DNA from: Pseudoduganella guangdongensis
Lineage (GTDB): Bacteria; Pseudomonadota; Gammaproteobacteria; Burkholderiales; Burkholderiaceae_D
Assembly (NCBI RefSeq): GCF_009857475.1
Contig: NZ_WWCJ01000004.1
Coordinates: 1 to 64,000, forward strand
DNA length: 64,000 bases
Direction: 5' to 3'
The position numbers and the translations under genes were made by a program. This document shows positions 44,142 through 54,121 of this stretch, one piece after another. Below the pieces are notes generated by a model. That model ran no database searches. It had not been told where the DNA came from and saw only the letters and a program-made list of their open reading frames with translations. Positions within the stretch are counted from its first letter, which is position 1, and every line of letters begins with the position of its first letter.

Positions 44142-44405
44142 CTAGCGTTTGCCGGAGGATGCGGCCGATTGCCGCGTTGCTTTGACGTGGTAATCCCTGA
44201 CTTCCATCGCCGCACCATCGAAATCCAGTCCGGCAATGGCGTCGCGGATCGCGTCATACAGGATGTCTTTTGCGGTCGTCATGCTGGCGCTGGAAGTGTT
44301 GACGTAGGTCGACGTCTGGCCTTTGTCCGAGACGATATTGAGTCCGGGCAGCGTGAGCTTGATCTCCGCCCAGCCGACGGACGCATTGCTGAGGACGGTG
44401 GCGCC
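44142..44405 (-). pseudogene. N-terminally truncated gene remnant (unknown protein)
   Basis: On the minus strand an open frame without a start encodes about 85 residues ending at TAG (44142-44144). It shows ordinary coding character, for example SNASVGWAEIKLTLPGLNIV, then YVNTSSASMTTAKDILYDAI, then GLDFDGAAMEVRDYHVKATR. No ATG, GTG or TTG with a ribosome site precedes it, and a stop lies just upstream in frame near 44460. It looks like the C-terminal end of a deleted gene. The family was not recognised. Confidence 0.6.
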
Positions 44406-44630
44406 GCGATGCGCGAAGAGGGGCAGGTGCGTGTCTCGGTGATCGACAACGGGCCGGCCATTTCAAGTGTGGAAGGCACCGGATTGGGCCTGTCGAATAT
44501 CCGCCAGCGCCTGGAGGCCATCTACGGCCAGCGCGCCTGGCTCGAAGTAGGGGCCATGGCTGCGGGTGGCTTTATCGCCTCGATCGTGGTGCCCGATGAA
44601 GCAGGGAATTTACTTGGAAAAGCCGCATGA
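44403..44630 (+). pseudogene. Truncated LytS/YehU-type histidine kinase (ATPase C-terminus only)
   Basis: Only the last 75 codons of a sensor kinase remain: VRVSVIDNGPAISSVEGTGL carries the G1-like DNG and GTGLGLSNIRQRLEAIYG the G2 box. The sensor, membrane and dimerisation parts and the N-box are missing. The frame overlaps the start of the LytTR response regulator by 4 nt, as in intact LytS/LytTR operons. The break lies near 44400, where a minus-strand gene remnant also loses its N-terminus. Confidence 0.75.
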
Positions 44631-45385
44631 AGACGCCAACCGCTGTCATTGCTGAAGACGAACCGCTGCTGCGCGCCGAGTTGCGCGACGCGCTGTCTGC
44701 TTTGTGGCCAGGACTTTCGATCGTAGCCGAAGCAGGCGACGGGGTTTCCGCCATTGCAGCGGTGCGCGAACATGCGCCCGACATCGCCTTCCTCGATATC
44801 AATATGCCCGGCCTGACCGGCCTTGAGGTGGCCCGCGTGATCCACGATCGGGTGCGCGTGGTGTTTGTCACCGCCTACAACCAGCACGCCCTGGAAGCAT
44901 TCGATGTGGGCGCGCTCGATTACCTGACCAAACCGATCAACAAGCTGCGGCTGATGCAAACCATCGAGCGCTTGCAGGCAGGCCTCGGCCAGCCGCTGAA
45001 ACTTGTGCCGGAAGCGACGCTGGCGGCGCTGCTCCAGCCGACGCCGGCGGCGGCCCCACGCAAACCCCTGAAATGGATCCAGGCTTCGGTCGGCAACCTG
45101 CTGCGCCTGATCACGGTGGATGAGATTTTCTTCTTCCAGTCGGACGTCAAGTACACGCGCGTTGTGACGGCGCAGGTGGATGCGCTGATTCGCAAGCCGA
45201 TCCGCGAACTGATTGAAGAACTCGATCCCGACGTGTTCATCCAGGTCAGCCGGGCCGCCATCGTGAACCTGCACCGTGTTGAATCGATCTACCGCGAGGA
45301 CGGCATGATGGAGGTACGGTTGAAAGGGCGGCCGGAACGGCTCAACGTCAGCACCGGATACCAGGCTGCGTTCCGCCAGTTGTAA
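44627..45385 (+). CDS. LytTR-family response regulator
   Basis: A 252-residue regulator. The receiver domain (about 5-120) has the phosphoacceptor Asp57 in PDIAFLDINMPG, acidic residues EDEP at 10-13 and the Lys in TKPIN near 104. A Pro/Ala linker leads to a LytTR DNA-binding domain (about 150-250) with FFFQSDVKYTRVV and VSRAAIVNLHRVESI. The gene is intact, but its cognate kinase upstream is truncated, so it is an orphan unless another kinase acts on it. Its own promoter was probably lost with the kinase. Confidence 0.92.
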   Translation: MKTPTAVIAEDEPLLRAELRDALSALWPGLSIVAEAGDGVSAIAAVREHAPDIAFLDINMPGLTGLEVARVIHDRVRVVFVTAYNQHALEAFDVGALDYLTKPINKLRLMQTIERLQAGLGQPLKLVPEATLAALLQPTPAAAPRKPLKWIQASVGNLLRLITVDEIFFFQSDVKYTRVVTAQVDALIRKPIRELIEELDPDVFIQVSRAAIVNLHRVESIYREDGMMEVRLKGRPERLNVSTGYQAAFRQL

Positions 45386-45390
45386 AAGAA

Positions 45391-45424
45391 AAAGCCTGCG
45401 CGGCGTGAAACCGGCAGGCTTTTG
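45391..45424. terminator. Bidirectional terminator between lytTR and PEP-CTERM genes
   Basis: AAAAGCCTGC (45391-45400) and GCAGGCTTTT (45415-45424) form a perfect 10-bp stem with a 14-nt loop. Confidence 0.8.
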
Positions 45425-45440
45425 CATGTAGCGAGCGCGC

Positions 45441-46043
45441 TTATTGCTGGCGGCGGCGCATGAATCCCAGCAAGCCCAGGCCTAGCAGGATCGAGGCCAG
45501 GGTGCCTGGTTCAGATACCTTGGTGGTCAGCGATACATTGTCCAGCGAGCCGCCGAAGCTGTCGCTGGTGCCGGCGGCCTTGAACTCGAGCTTGCTCAAG
45601 TTGCCGGCGCCGAACAGGGACAGGTCGTATTTGGTCCAGTTGGTCAGGTTGCTGTAGTTGTTCTGCGCCAGCTGTTTGACCAGTTGGCCGTTCCAGTACA
45701 CGTCGATACCATTGGTCGCGGCGCCGGTTTGCTCGCGTGCGGCGTAGTAGAAGGACAGCTTATACTCGGCGCCGTTGCTGGTGTCGAAGGATTGGCTGAT
45801 CCAGCTGTTGCCGGTGGTGTCCAGTTCCAGGTAGTTGCTGCCGTTCTGCGCGGCGCCGGCGACATTGTTGCGCACTTCGGCGCCGTTCGCGCCGACCAGC
45901 CAGCTGTCCAGGGCGTATTTGATGTTCCAGCTGTTGGCGGCAACGCCGTTGTTTTCGAAGCTGCCGTTCTTGATTAATTCAATGGTGCCGGCATTGGCGG
46001 CGCCAGCGGCCAGGATGAGCAGTGCAGCGATGAGCTTCTTCAT
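45441..46043 (-). CDS. PEP-CTERM-type secreted protein with DUF642-like domain
   Basis: A 200-residue exported protein. A signal peptide (KKLIAALLILAAGAANAG) is followed by a galactose-binding-like beta-sandwich (IELIKNGSFENNG at the start, SLDNVSL at the end). The C-terminal sorting signal is SEPGTLASILLGLGLLGFMR followed by RRQQ; the usual Pro-Glu-Pro is Ser-Glu-Pro here. Such proteins are cut by an exosortase, which is not in this window, and linked with exopolysaccharide or floc formation. A candidate sigma-54 promoter lies 46-61 bp upstream. Confidence 0.88.
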   Translation of the reverse strand: MKKLIAALLILAAGAANAGTIELIKNGSFENNGVAANSWNIKYALDSWLVGANGAEVRNNVAGAAQNGSNYLELDTTGNSWISQSFDTSNGAEYKLSFYYAAREQTGAATNGIDVYWNGQLVKQLAQNNYSNLTNWTKYDLSLFGAGNLSKLEFKAAGTSDSFGGSLDNVSLTTKVSEPGTLASILLGLGLLGFMRRRQQ

Positions 46044-46088
46044 GTTATTAAAAAGCAATATTAGTTGTCCAAAAATCAGTGCGATTGT

Positions 46089-46104
46089 AGCACGGCAATT
46101 GCCT
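46089..46104 (-). promoter_or_regulatory. Candidate sigma-54 promoter of the PEP-CTERM gene
   Basis: On the minus strand AGGCAATTGCCGTGCT keeps GG and GC at exactly the -24/-12 spacing of TGGCAC-N5-TTGCW. The predicted leader is about 34 nt. PEP-CTERM genes in related bacteria are known to be controlled by RpoN with PrsK/PrsR. Confidence 0.5.
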
Positions 46105-46173
46105 AAAAAATCGTCAGCCGTGAAAAAAGGCGTATCGAGGACAACAGCGCAATCCGGGTCCGGTGGGCCCGCT

Positions 46174-46914
46174 TCAGCCTGCCGGACGGTGCTGGGCGGA
46201 CAGTATGGCCATGAAGATGTAGCCATTGTCGGAGGGGACGCGATAAGCGCCCATGGCCTGCAACTGCTCGACGGCGATGGCGGTCATGTGCCAGCCGTCG
46301 TGCATGTCGGCTTCCCAGATGGGGACAGTGAGGTGCGGGTAGTCGCGCTCTTCGCCGGCATCGCGCACGGCGGCGATGCGTGAACGTACGCCTTCGAGCA
46401 GGCTGAAATTCGCCCAGGACCACATCCAGGTATTGCTGGCGGTGGAGAGCGTGCCGATGAACTCGATGTCGGCGACCAGTTCGGGCAGCTCGCCGCCGGA
46501 AAACACCAGCTGCGCGCGCTCCTGGTAATAGTCCCAGCGCGGATAGTCGTCCAGCCGGAGTTGCGCCGTCATGGCGGACTGTTTTTCCGACAGGGTGGCG
46601 CAATGGCCGTCGACGAACTTGGTCCACGCCTCAAGAGCGGGGCCCTGCAGGCGATTAACGCTCTGGCCGATGTGATGCTCGTAGCAGTGGCAGCAAATCA
46701 GTTGGATGCCCGCTTCGTCCTCGTTGTTTTCATTCCATTCGCCTTCCCGTTCGAGCGCAAGGTCGCACTCGGCGCACCAGGCGTCGCGCCACTGGGCGTC
46801 TTCTTCCGGATAGCCGCAGTACCAAGGCTGGACAGGATTGGCGAGCAGGTGCTGGCAGACGAAGGCGAACTGGCTTTCGCCGTGGGTGGGGCAGGTGATG
46901 GTATCGGTGCTCAT
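46174..46914 (-). CDS. DUF6882-like protein with Cys-rich zinc-binding N-terminus
   Basis: A 246-residue cytoplasmic protein of unknown function. The N-terminal half has Cys/His groups that look like zinc sites: TCPTHGESQFAFVCQH, WCAEC, and ICCHCYEHH. The C-terminal half has SNTWMWSWANFSLLEGVR, typical of DUF6882 proteins. It has no clear ribosome site; ATG at 46914 or 46929 are both possible, close behind the groEL terminator, so it may be leaderless or read through from groEL. Confidence 0.75.
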   Translation of the reverse strand: MSTDTITCPTHGESQFAFVCQHLLANPVQPWYCGYPEEDAQWRDAWCAECDLALEREGEWNENNEDEAGIQLICCHCYEHHIGQSVNRLQGPALEAWTKFVDGHCATLSEKQSAMTAQLRLDDYPRWDYYQERAQLVFSGGELPELVADIEFIGTLSTASNTWMWSWANFSLLEGVRSRIAAVRDAGEERDYPHLTVPIWEADMHDGWHMTAIAVEQLQAMGAYRVPSDNGYIFMAILSAQHRPAG

Positions 46915-46927
46915 GCGCGCATAGTAC

Positions 46928-46958
46928 ATAAAAAAAGCCCACCGCGTGGGTGGGCTTT
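46928..46958 (-). terminator. Intrinsic terminator of groESL
   Basis: AAAGCCCACC (46934-46943) pairs with GGTGGGCTTT (46949-46958); on the minus strand the stem is followed by seven T. Confidence 0.88.
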
Positions 46959-46983
46959 CTGTGCCGGGAGGCGGGGGGATGAA

Positions 46984-48633
<1,650 letters not shown>

Positions 48634-48668
48634 TTATTCTCCTGAATTCTGTATCGGTAGGGCGGTGA

Positions 48669-48959
48669 TTACTTCTGAACCACGGCCATGATGTCTTCTT
48701 CGCGCATTACCAGCAGTTCCTGGCCGTCCACTTTGACAGCCTGGCCGGCGTATTTGCCGAACAGGACGCGGTCGCCCACTTTCACTTCCAGAGCGCGCAC
48801 GGTGCCGTTGTCGGCAACTTTGCCGTTGCCTACTGCCAGCACTTCACCCTGGTCTGGTTTTTCAGCGGCTGCATCAGGGATGATCAGGCCGGACGCGGTC
48901 TTGGTTTCCTGGTCCAGGCGTTTGACGATGACGCGGTCATGCAAAGGGCGAAGGTTCAT
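48669..48959 (-). CDS. groS: Co-chaperonin GroES
   Basis: A 96-residue co-chaperonin lid. It starts [20 protein letters not shown], contains the mobile-loop region [20 protein letters not shown] and ends [17 protein letters not shown] precedes the ATG at 48959. It is the first gene of groESL. Confidence 0.99.
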   Translation of the reverse strand: MNLRPLHDRVIVKRLDQETKTASGLIIPDAAAEKPDQGEVLAVGNGKVADNGTVRALEVKVGDRVLFGKYAGQAVKVDGQELLVMREEDIMAVVQK

Positions 48960-48993
48960 ACAAAACTCCTTTTACTCGGTTTATTGACAGTTG

Positions 48994-49020
48994 TTAGCAC
49001 TCTCGGCTAACGAGTGCCAA
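48994..49020. promoter_or_regulatory. CIRCE element (HrcA operator) of groESL
   Basis: TTAGCACTC, 9-nt spacer, GAGTGCCAA; the consensus is TTAGCACTC-N9-GAGTGCTAA, so one base differs. It lies directly downstream of the -10 box. Confidence 0.95.
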
Positions 49021-49022
49021 TG

Positions 49023-49051
49023 ATTATAGGGACGACACTTTGGCTTTTCAA
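49023..49051 (-). promoter_or_regulatory. Sigma-70 promoter of groESL
   Basis: On the minus strand TTGAAA (49051-49046), 17-nt spacer, TATAAT (49028-49023), directly before CIRCE. Confidence 0.85.
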
Positions 49052-49118
49052 GAGAATTTCTTTTGCGAATGCTCAAACCTTGCGCACAAGACAATTGTGT
49101 CTATAAGGCAATATGAGC

Positions 49119-50015
49119 TCAGGGGCGGGTGTCAGGCGTGTTGCCGACGAAGTGGCGACGGGCAAAAGCCAGTGCCAGGCGCTGCAGCGGATGGCGGTTG
49201 CCGCCGGGGCGCCAGGTGGTCACCATCTTGTCGCGGTAGGCGTCGAACTGGAAGCCCCAGGGCGCGGCCAGCACGTCGCCGCGCCGCAGGAGGATTTTCA
49301 GGGCCTGGCTGGCGGCAATGCCGGCGCACAGCTGGCAGCCCATGCTGGTGGAGGGGCCGCGGCGCTGCGCCAGGTCGACCCCTTGCGGCCACACCAGGTA
49401 GCTGCGGTGCAGGCCGGCCGGGGCCAGGCCGACCAGGAAGCGCAGCGCCTTGTCCACTTCCGGCAGGTCGCCCCATTGGAAGTAGTCCTCAAAACTCATT
49501 TTGCCGGGCAGGAAATTCAGGCAGGAGGCGCCCATGCCCAGCGGCGCCGCCATGGTGGCGGGAATGCCGTGCGCGGCGCAGTGGCCGTACACCAGCTGGC
49601 GCGCGCTAAAGGCGTAAAAGTCCAGGCCGTCCACATACACGTCGACCCCTTGCAGGAACTCGGCCACGTTGGACGCATTGACGCCGTCGCCGAACTGGCG
49701 GATCTCGACTTCCGGGTTGATGTCCTGCGCCATGCGCGCCGCCGCCTCCACTTTGGGCACGCCCATGGTGGACATGTAGGAGGCGGCTTGGCGGTTCAGG
49801 TTGGGAATGTCGTAGCTGTCGAAATCGGCGATGTGGAAGGCACCCACGCCCAGGCGCGCCAGGGTCAGCAGGTAGCCGCTGCCCACGCCGCCCATGCCGG
49901 CAATGGCGATGCGCTTGCCGCGCAGGGCTTGCTGTTCTGCCGGCGTTACCCAGCCGAGGTTGCGCGAAAACGCCTCGTCGTAGCGGAAGGCCGGTTTCTG
50001 GTCACGACTTGCCAT
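49119..50015 (-). CDS. ThiF/E1-like adenylyltransferase-fold protein
   Basis: A 298-residue protein of the ThiF/MoeB/E1 superfamily. The nucleotide loop is GMGGVGSGYLLTLARLG (about 47-63), then DSYDIPNLNRQ with the conserved Asp and Arg, and a C-terminal SMGCQLCAGIAASQALKILL. Family members activate a C-terminal carboxyl group by adenylation, but some are dehydratases or lack activity. ATG at 50015 overlaps the acyltransferase gene by 14 nt. The tight pairing with a FeeM-like acyltransferase suggests one pathway; the substrate is unknown. Confidence 0.85.
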   Translation of the reverse strand: MASRDQKPAFRYDEAFSRNLGWVTPAEQQALRGKRIAIAGMGGVGSGYLLTLARLGVGAFHIADFDSYDIPNLNRQAASYMSTMGVPKVEAAARMAQDINPEVEIRQFGDGVNASNVAEFLQGVDVYVDGLDFYAFSARQLVYGHCAAHGIPATMAAPLGMGASCLNFLPGKMSFEDYFQWGDLPEVDKALRFLVGLAPAGLHRSYLVWPQGVDLAQRRGPSTSMGCQLCAGIAASQALKILLRRGDVLAAPWGFQFDAYRDKMVTTWRPGGNRHPLQRLALAFARRHFVGNTPDTRP

Positions 50016-50769
50016 TGGGCAGCTCGAGCATTCTGTTGACGATTCCAATTTCCTCACGCGGCGAGAAAAAATGCGGGTAGAAGGAGCGCACGCCGGGCAC
50101 ATGGCCCTGGCCGCCGTAGCGCTGGATCTGCTCGGTCATATACGCCAGTTCCACGCACATCAGGATGCCTTGCACGCTGACGCGCGGATTCATCTTGGCC
50201 TCGCCCAGCTGCTTGAAGCCGAGCGCATTGTCGAAGAAGGCGCGGTGGCGCGGCTGCACTTCAATGAACATATGGGTGCATTGGTGCAGGTCGCGCGCGG
50301 TGATCACGGCCAGGTGGAACATGGCGGCCTGGTATTGCTTGCTGGTGCCGGCCATGTCGAAGGCGAACTTGATGATCTCGCAGATGCGCCCGCCCGCGGC
50401 GCGCACCGCGTCCAGCTCCGGTTTGAACAATTCGTCGGCCAGCAAGCCTTCCGGGCAATCCAGGCCCACGCTCAGGGTGCCGACCGCTTCGCCTTTCTGG
50501 CTGGCCATCAGGGTGACCCGGTTGGCCACCGGTTTCAAGGCGTGGTTGCCGCTGAAGCCGCGCCAGCTGTACATGCGGTGGATCAGCATGCTGGCCTGGT
50601 TGCGCCCGGCGGGCGTGTCGACCATTCTGATCCCGAAGTTCAGCTCCTGCGTGATCTGGTCGGGCAATTGCGCGAGTACGGGGTCGCCTTCGCTCACCGT
50701 ATGCGGGGTGGCGTCGTCGTCGGCCGATTCCGGCGCGAGCTTGGATGGGGCGTCTTGGCTGCTCTGCAT
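50002..50769 (-). CDS. FeeM-like N-acyl amino acid synthase
   Basis: A 255-residue GNAT-fold acyltransferase of the FeeM type. Visible parts are FGIRMVDTPAGRNQASMLIH, YSWRGF, LMASQKGEAVGTLSVGLD, and FIEVQPRHRAFFDNALGFKQ. FeeM joins a long-chain acyl group from acyl carrier protein to an amino acid. Related proteins are associated with PEP-CTERM/exosortase systems, and a PEP-CTERM gene lies just upstream. GGAGGAG precedes ATG 50769. It is translationally coupled to the ThiF-like gene. Confidence 0.82.
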   Translation of the reverse strand: MQSSQDAPSKLAPESADDDATPHTVSEGDPVLAQLPDQITQELNFGIRMVDTPAGRNQASMLIHRMYSWRGFSGNHALKPVANRVTLMASQKGEAVGTLSVGLDCPEGLLADELFKPELDAVRAAGGRICEIIKFAFDMAGTSKQYQAAMFHLAVITARDLHQCTHMFIEVQPRHRAFFDNALGFKQLGEAKMNPRVSVQGILMCVELAYMTEQIQRYGGQGHVPGVRSFYPHFFSPREEIGIVNRMLELPNGKS

Positions 50770-50917
50770 GGCGAACTCCTCCAACGAGCGCAAGGCGTCA
50801 GCTCATTCCAAAGGTATCATGGTGAAAGCCATGAAATGCAACAAACGCGCAGCGCGAAAAAACAATAGTGGCACGGCGAGCTCATGTGGGCAAGCGTAAT
50901 GCGTCGCCCAAATAGCT

Positions 50918-50941
50918 AGTCCCCGCCAAGCGGCGGGGACT
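50918..50941 (-). terminator. Terminator after the PEP-CTERM (PepA-like) gene
   Basis: AGTCCCCGCC (50918-50927), 4-nt loop, GGCGGGGACT (50932-50941), a perfect 10-bp stem; the following minus-strand T-tract is weak. Confidence 0.6.
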
Positions 50942-50956
50942 TTGCGCGAGGCCTGC

Positions 50957-51772
50957 TTAGCTGCGGCGCAGGCGCTGGGTGCCCAGCAACATCAGGCCCA
51001 GGCCCAGCAGCGCAATGCTGCCCGGCTCAGGAATCGCGTTGCCGTTGAAGTCCAGGATACCGGTCTCGGAGTTGATCGCCACCACGTTGGCCGCCACGCA
51101 GTTCGCGGTGTCGCAGATAATGCCTTGCGAGGTGTTGTTGAACGCGGTGAAGGCGGCGTTATAGAACGGACGGGGATCGGTGAAGAAATCGTAGCCGTCC
51201 GGGTTGACCGGATCGTCGTACAGGGTCCAGCCGAAGTTCAGGTTCTGGAACGCGCCGCCCAGTGCATCCAGGCCGCCGATGCCGGCGTTCAGGACGTTGG
51301 AGCTGGCCAGCTTGTATTGGATGCCGTTGACGCCGACGGTCGGATCGAGCGCCACGGTCGATTGCGAATAAGTGTTGTCGTTGCCCGGATCGGCCCACAT
51401 TTCGAAGCTGAAGCTCGACACCGTGCAATTCACGCCCGGGCCCAGCGGGCCGGTACAGGTGAACTGCTGGCTGAACACGGCGTACAGGCCGTAGTCGACG
51501 TTCACGCGCGAGACGCCGCCGGTCACCGGCGAGCTGTCCAGCGCAAAGCCGTTGAAGAAGGCGTAACCATTGGCTTTGTACACATTGACCGGGTCGCCCA
51601 CGTCGTGGCGGATGCGGCTGGAGGAGAAGCCGTTGATGGCGTCAGCGTTAAAGATGGTGCCGGTGCCGGCGATGGTGGTTGGGTCCACCGTGAAAATCGG
51701 GGCAGCGGATGCCTGGGATGCGCCGAGCAGGGCCAGGGCGCCTGCCAGCAATCCGCATAACTGTTTCTTCAT
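50957..51772 (-). CDS. PEP-CTERM protein, flocculation-associated PepA-like
   Basis: A 271-residue secreted protein. The signal peptide is KKQLCGLLAGALALLGASQA. The mature part begins PIFTVDPTTIAGTGTIFNAD and resembles the flocculation-associated PepA family; two Cys pairs (TCTGPLGPGVNC and ICDTANC) are visible. The sorting signal is IPEPGSIALLGLGLMLLGTQ with a basic end RLRRS. Such proteins go to the cell surface through an exosortase and support aggregation. A candidate sigma-54 promoter lies 41-56 bp upstream. Confidence 0.87.
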   Translation of the reverse strand: MKKQLCGLLAGALALLGASQASAAPIFTVDPTTIAGTGTIFNADAINGFSSSRIRHDVGDPVNVYKANGYAFFNGFALDSSPVTGGVSRVNVDYGLYAVFSQQFTCTGPLGPGVNCTVSSFSFEMWADPGNDNTYSQSTVALDPTVGVNGIQYKLASSNVLNAGIGGLDALGGAFQNLNFGWTLYDDPVNPDGYDFFTDPRPFYNAAFTAFNNTSQGIICDTANCVAANVVAINSETGILDFNGNAIPEPGSIALLGLGLMLLGTQRLRRS

Positions 51773-51812
51773 GCTTGTTCTCCATTCAGGTTCTGGTTGG
51801 AAGTTTGGCTAA

Positions 51813-51828
51813 TGCCAACTGGTTGCCA
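51813..51828 (-). promoter_or_regulatory. Candidate sigma-54 promoter of the PepA-like gene
   Basis: On the minus strand TGGCAACCAGTTGGCA keeps GG and GC at the -24/-12 spacing of TGGCAC-N5-TTGCW with few mismatches. The predicted leader is about 30 nt. The rest of the 211-bp AT-rich gap (51773-51983) shows nothing else. Confidence 0.55.
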
Positions 51829-51983
51829 GTCCTGTATAAGCAAGCGCCATGCCTAAATCTGGGCCTGCGTGTAAATACAAGCACTTATCAATTACTTACA
51901 AATTGGTATTTGGGTAACTATTATATTGCTGTAAAAATTTCCGACGAAATTTCAATGAAATCAATGACTTGCAGATTGCCTAG

Positions 51984-53369
51984 TTACTGCGCGGCAGGCA
52001 AGGTCAGGCTGAACGTGACCTGGCTTGGCGTGCATTCCGCAAGGCGCAAGTCGCCGCCATGGGCGCGCGCGATTTCGCGCGCCAGCGCCAGGCCCAGGCC
52101 GACGCCGGCCACGCGCCGGTTGTGCGCTTCGTCGGCGCGGTAGAAACGGTCGAACAGGCGCTCGCGGTGTTCGAAGGCGATGCCGGCCGACTGGTTGGCG
52201 ATATCGACCTGCCAGCCGCCCGCCGCGCGCCGCGCCTGGATTGCGATCCAGCCTTCCGGCACGCCGTATTTGACGGCGTTGCTGACCATGTTCTGCAGCA
52301 CCTGGCGCAGCAGGTCGGCGTCGCCGCGCGTCGCCATCTGCGGCGGCAACTGCAGCTGCAGCGGGCGTTCCGGCGCCATCATGTCCAGGTCGTCGGCCAG
52401 TTCGCGCAGCAGCGGCACCAGGTCCAGCGGCTGCATCGGGATCTGCAGCTGGCCGGCGTCGGCGCGCGACAGCATGAGCAGCTTGCGCACGATGCTGTCC
52501 AGGCGCCGCACTTCGTCCAGCATGTCGGCCAGCGCCTGTTCCAGCTCCGGGTTGTCGGCGGCGCGCTCGAAAGCGCGCTCCAGTTCGCCCTGCAGGATGG
52601 CGACCGGCGTGCGCAGCTCGTGCGCGGCGTCGCCGGAGAAGCGTACCGACTGCAGGAAGCTGCGCTCCAGCCGGTCCAGCATGTCGTTGAAGACGGTCAC
52701 CAGGCGCTCGAACTCCAGCGCCTCGTCGTCGGCCGACACGCGCTGCCGCATATCGCTGGCGCGGATGCGCTCCATCACGCCGGTCAAATGTTCGATCGGG
52801 CGCATGGCGCGCCCGGCCAGGTACCAGGCCACCAGGCCGACCAGCAGGCACAGCAGCACCACGGCGCCGCCGAAGCGCACGATGGTGGCTTTCAACTGCG
52901 CCTCCGACAGGGAGGTGTTGACGCCCAGTTGCACCAGGACGTCGCCGCGCCGGGTCTGCCCGATGCGCCACTGGGTGCCGCCGCCGTAGTAGGTGCGCAG
53001 CTCGCCGTCCAGCGCTTCCGGCACCAGCAGGGAGACCGGCCAGTTGCGGCTCTGGTACACCTTTTCGCCCTTGCCGTTCACGGCGCGCAGGATGGCGAAG
53101 TTCTCGCTGCTGCCGACCGGCGCGAAGCCGCTGAAGCTGGCGTTCAGGTGGGCGTCGATGGCCGGCCAGACGGTGTGCGCCGTGGCGCCAAAGCCGGGCC
53201 CGGCCAGGTGGGCCACCATCATCCGGTCCAGGATGCTGCTGCGGCGCTGCATTACCGTCCAGGAGGAGGCGACAAACAGCGCCGCCACCACGCCAATGGC
53301 CAGGCCGGTGGTGATCAGCGCAATGCGGACGCGGAAGGAGCGGATGAAGGGGCGGCCGGCGGGAATCAT
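51984..53369 (-). CDS. Sensor histidine kinase
   Basis: A 461-residue membrane kinase. Two membrane segments (about 15-38 and 165-186) bracket a periplasmic sensor of about 125 residues. A HAMP domain follows, then the phosphoacceptor His250 in FSGDAAHELRTP, an N-box in NMVSNAVKYG and a G-box GVGLGLALAREIARAHGGDL. The usual DxGxG is NQSAGI. The start overlaps the response-regulator stop by 4 nt (ATGA). The subfamily resembles the CusS/IrlS group. The signal is unknown. Confidence 0.93.
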   Translation of the reverse strand: MIPAGRPFIRSFRVRIALITTGLAIGVVAALFVASSWTVMQRRSSILDRMMVAHLAGPGFGATAHTVWPAIDAHLNASFSGFAPVGSSENFAILRAVNGKGEKVYQSRNWPVSLLVPEALDGELRTYYGGGTQWRIGQTRRGDVLVQLGVNTSLSEAQLKATIVRFGGAVVLLCLLVGLVAWYLAGRAMRPIEHLTGVMERIRASDMRQRVSADDEALEFERLVTVFNDMLDRLERSFLQSVRFSGDAAHELRTPVAILQGELERAFERAADNPELEQALADMLDEVRRLDSIVRKLLMLSRADAGQLQIPMQPLDLVPLLRELADDLDMMAPERPLQLQLPPQMATRGDADLLRQVLQNMVSNAVKYGVPEGWIAIQARRAAGGWQVDIANQSAGIAFEHRERLFDRFYRADEAHNRRVAGVGLGLALAREIARAHGGDLRLAECTPSQVTFSLTLPAAQ

Positions 53370-54058
53370 GCGCTCGGCTCTTTGTCGCCGTCCGGCTTGC
53401 GCAGGCGGTAGCCGACGCCGCGCACCGCTTCGATGGCGATACTGTCGGGCAGGCTGAGTTTTTTGCGCAGGCGCTGGATGCAGACGTCCACCATATTGGT
53501 CTGCGGCTCGAAATCGTAGCCCCACACGTGTTCCAGGATCTGGGTGCGGGTGTAGACGCGGCCGGGCGAGCGCATCAGGTATTCCATCAGGTTGAATTCG
53601 CGGCTGGTGAGCTCGACTTCGCGGCCCTCCAGTTCGGCGACGCGGGTCAGGCGGTCCAGCTTGAGCGGCCCCACCGCCAGCACGTTCTGCCGCTCGCCGC
53701 TCACGCGCCGCAGCAGGGCGTGGATGCGGGCGATCAGTTCTTCCACGAAGAAGGGCTTGGCCAGGTAGTCGTCGGCGCCCAGGTTCAGGCCCTGCAGGCG
53801 GTCGTCCAGCTCATTGCGCGCGGTCAGCAGGATGACCGGCGTGTCGCGCCCTTCGCGGCGCAGGCCCTTCAGGATGGCCAGGCCGTCACGCCCGGGCACC
53901 ATGATGTCGAGCAGGATGATGTCGTACTGGCGCGAGAGGGCGTAGTCGTAACCGAGGTTGCCATCTTCGCAATGGTCTACCAGGAAGCCCTGTTCGCGCA
54001 ATCCACTGCACACAAAACTGGCAATCCGCTGTTCATCTTCGACGAGGAGGGCTTTCAT
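53366..54058 (-). CDS. OmpR-family response regulator (CusR/CopR-like)
   Basis: A 230-residue regulator. The receiver domain has EDE at 7-9, the phosphoacceptor Asp51 in YDIILLDIMVPG and the Lys in AKPF. The winged-helix domain ends TNMVDVCIQRLRKKL and RGVGYRLRKPDG. CusR/CopR-type regulators bind inverted TTACA/TGTAA boxes; such a box lies 46-63 bp upstream, between this gene and the divergent RTX-like gene. Confidence 0.93.
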   Translation of the reverse strand: MKALLVEDEQRIASFVCSGLREQGFLVDHCEDGNLGYDYALSRQYDIILLDIMVPGRDGLAILKGLRREGRDTPVILLTARNELDDRLQGLNLGADDYLAKPFFVEELIARIHALLRRVSGERQNVLAVGPLKLDRLTRVAELEGREVELTSREFNLMEYLMRSPGRVYTRTQILEHVWGYDFEPQTNMVDVCIQRLRKKLSLPDSIAIEAVRGVGYRLRKPDGDKEPSA

Positions 54059-54082
54059 TTTTCTATTTTCCAGAAGTACAAA

Positions 54083-54121
54083 AGCGCCGTCAATGCGGCG
54101 CTCGATTACAGAATTGTAATC
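54083..54121. promoter_or_regulatory. Inverted repeats in the regulator/RTX intergenic region
   Basis: GATTACA-N4-TGTAATC (54104-54121) has perfect 7-bp arms and resembles CopR/CusR-type boxes. Next to it AGCGCCG/CGGCGCT (54083-54102) forms a 7-bp hairpin. The first may let the regulator control both itself and the RTX-like gene. Confidence 0.5.

Noticed and set aside
44169..44402. The upstream part of the open frame leading into the histidine-kinase fragment as its real N-terminus
   Set aside because: It lacks kinase features and runs opposite a better coding frame on the minus strand; the kinase similarity begins near 44403.
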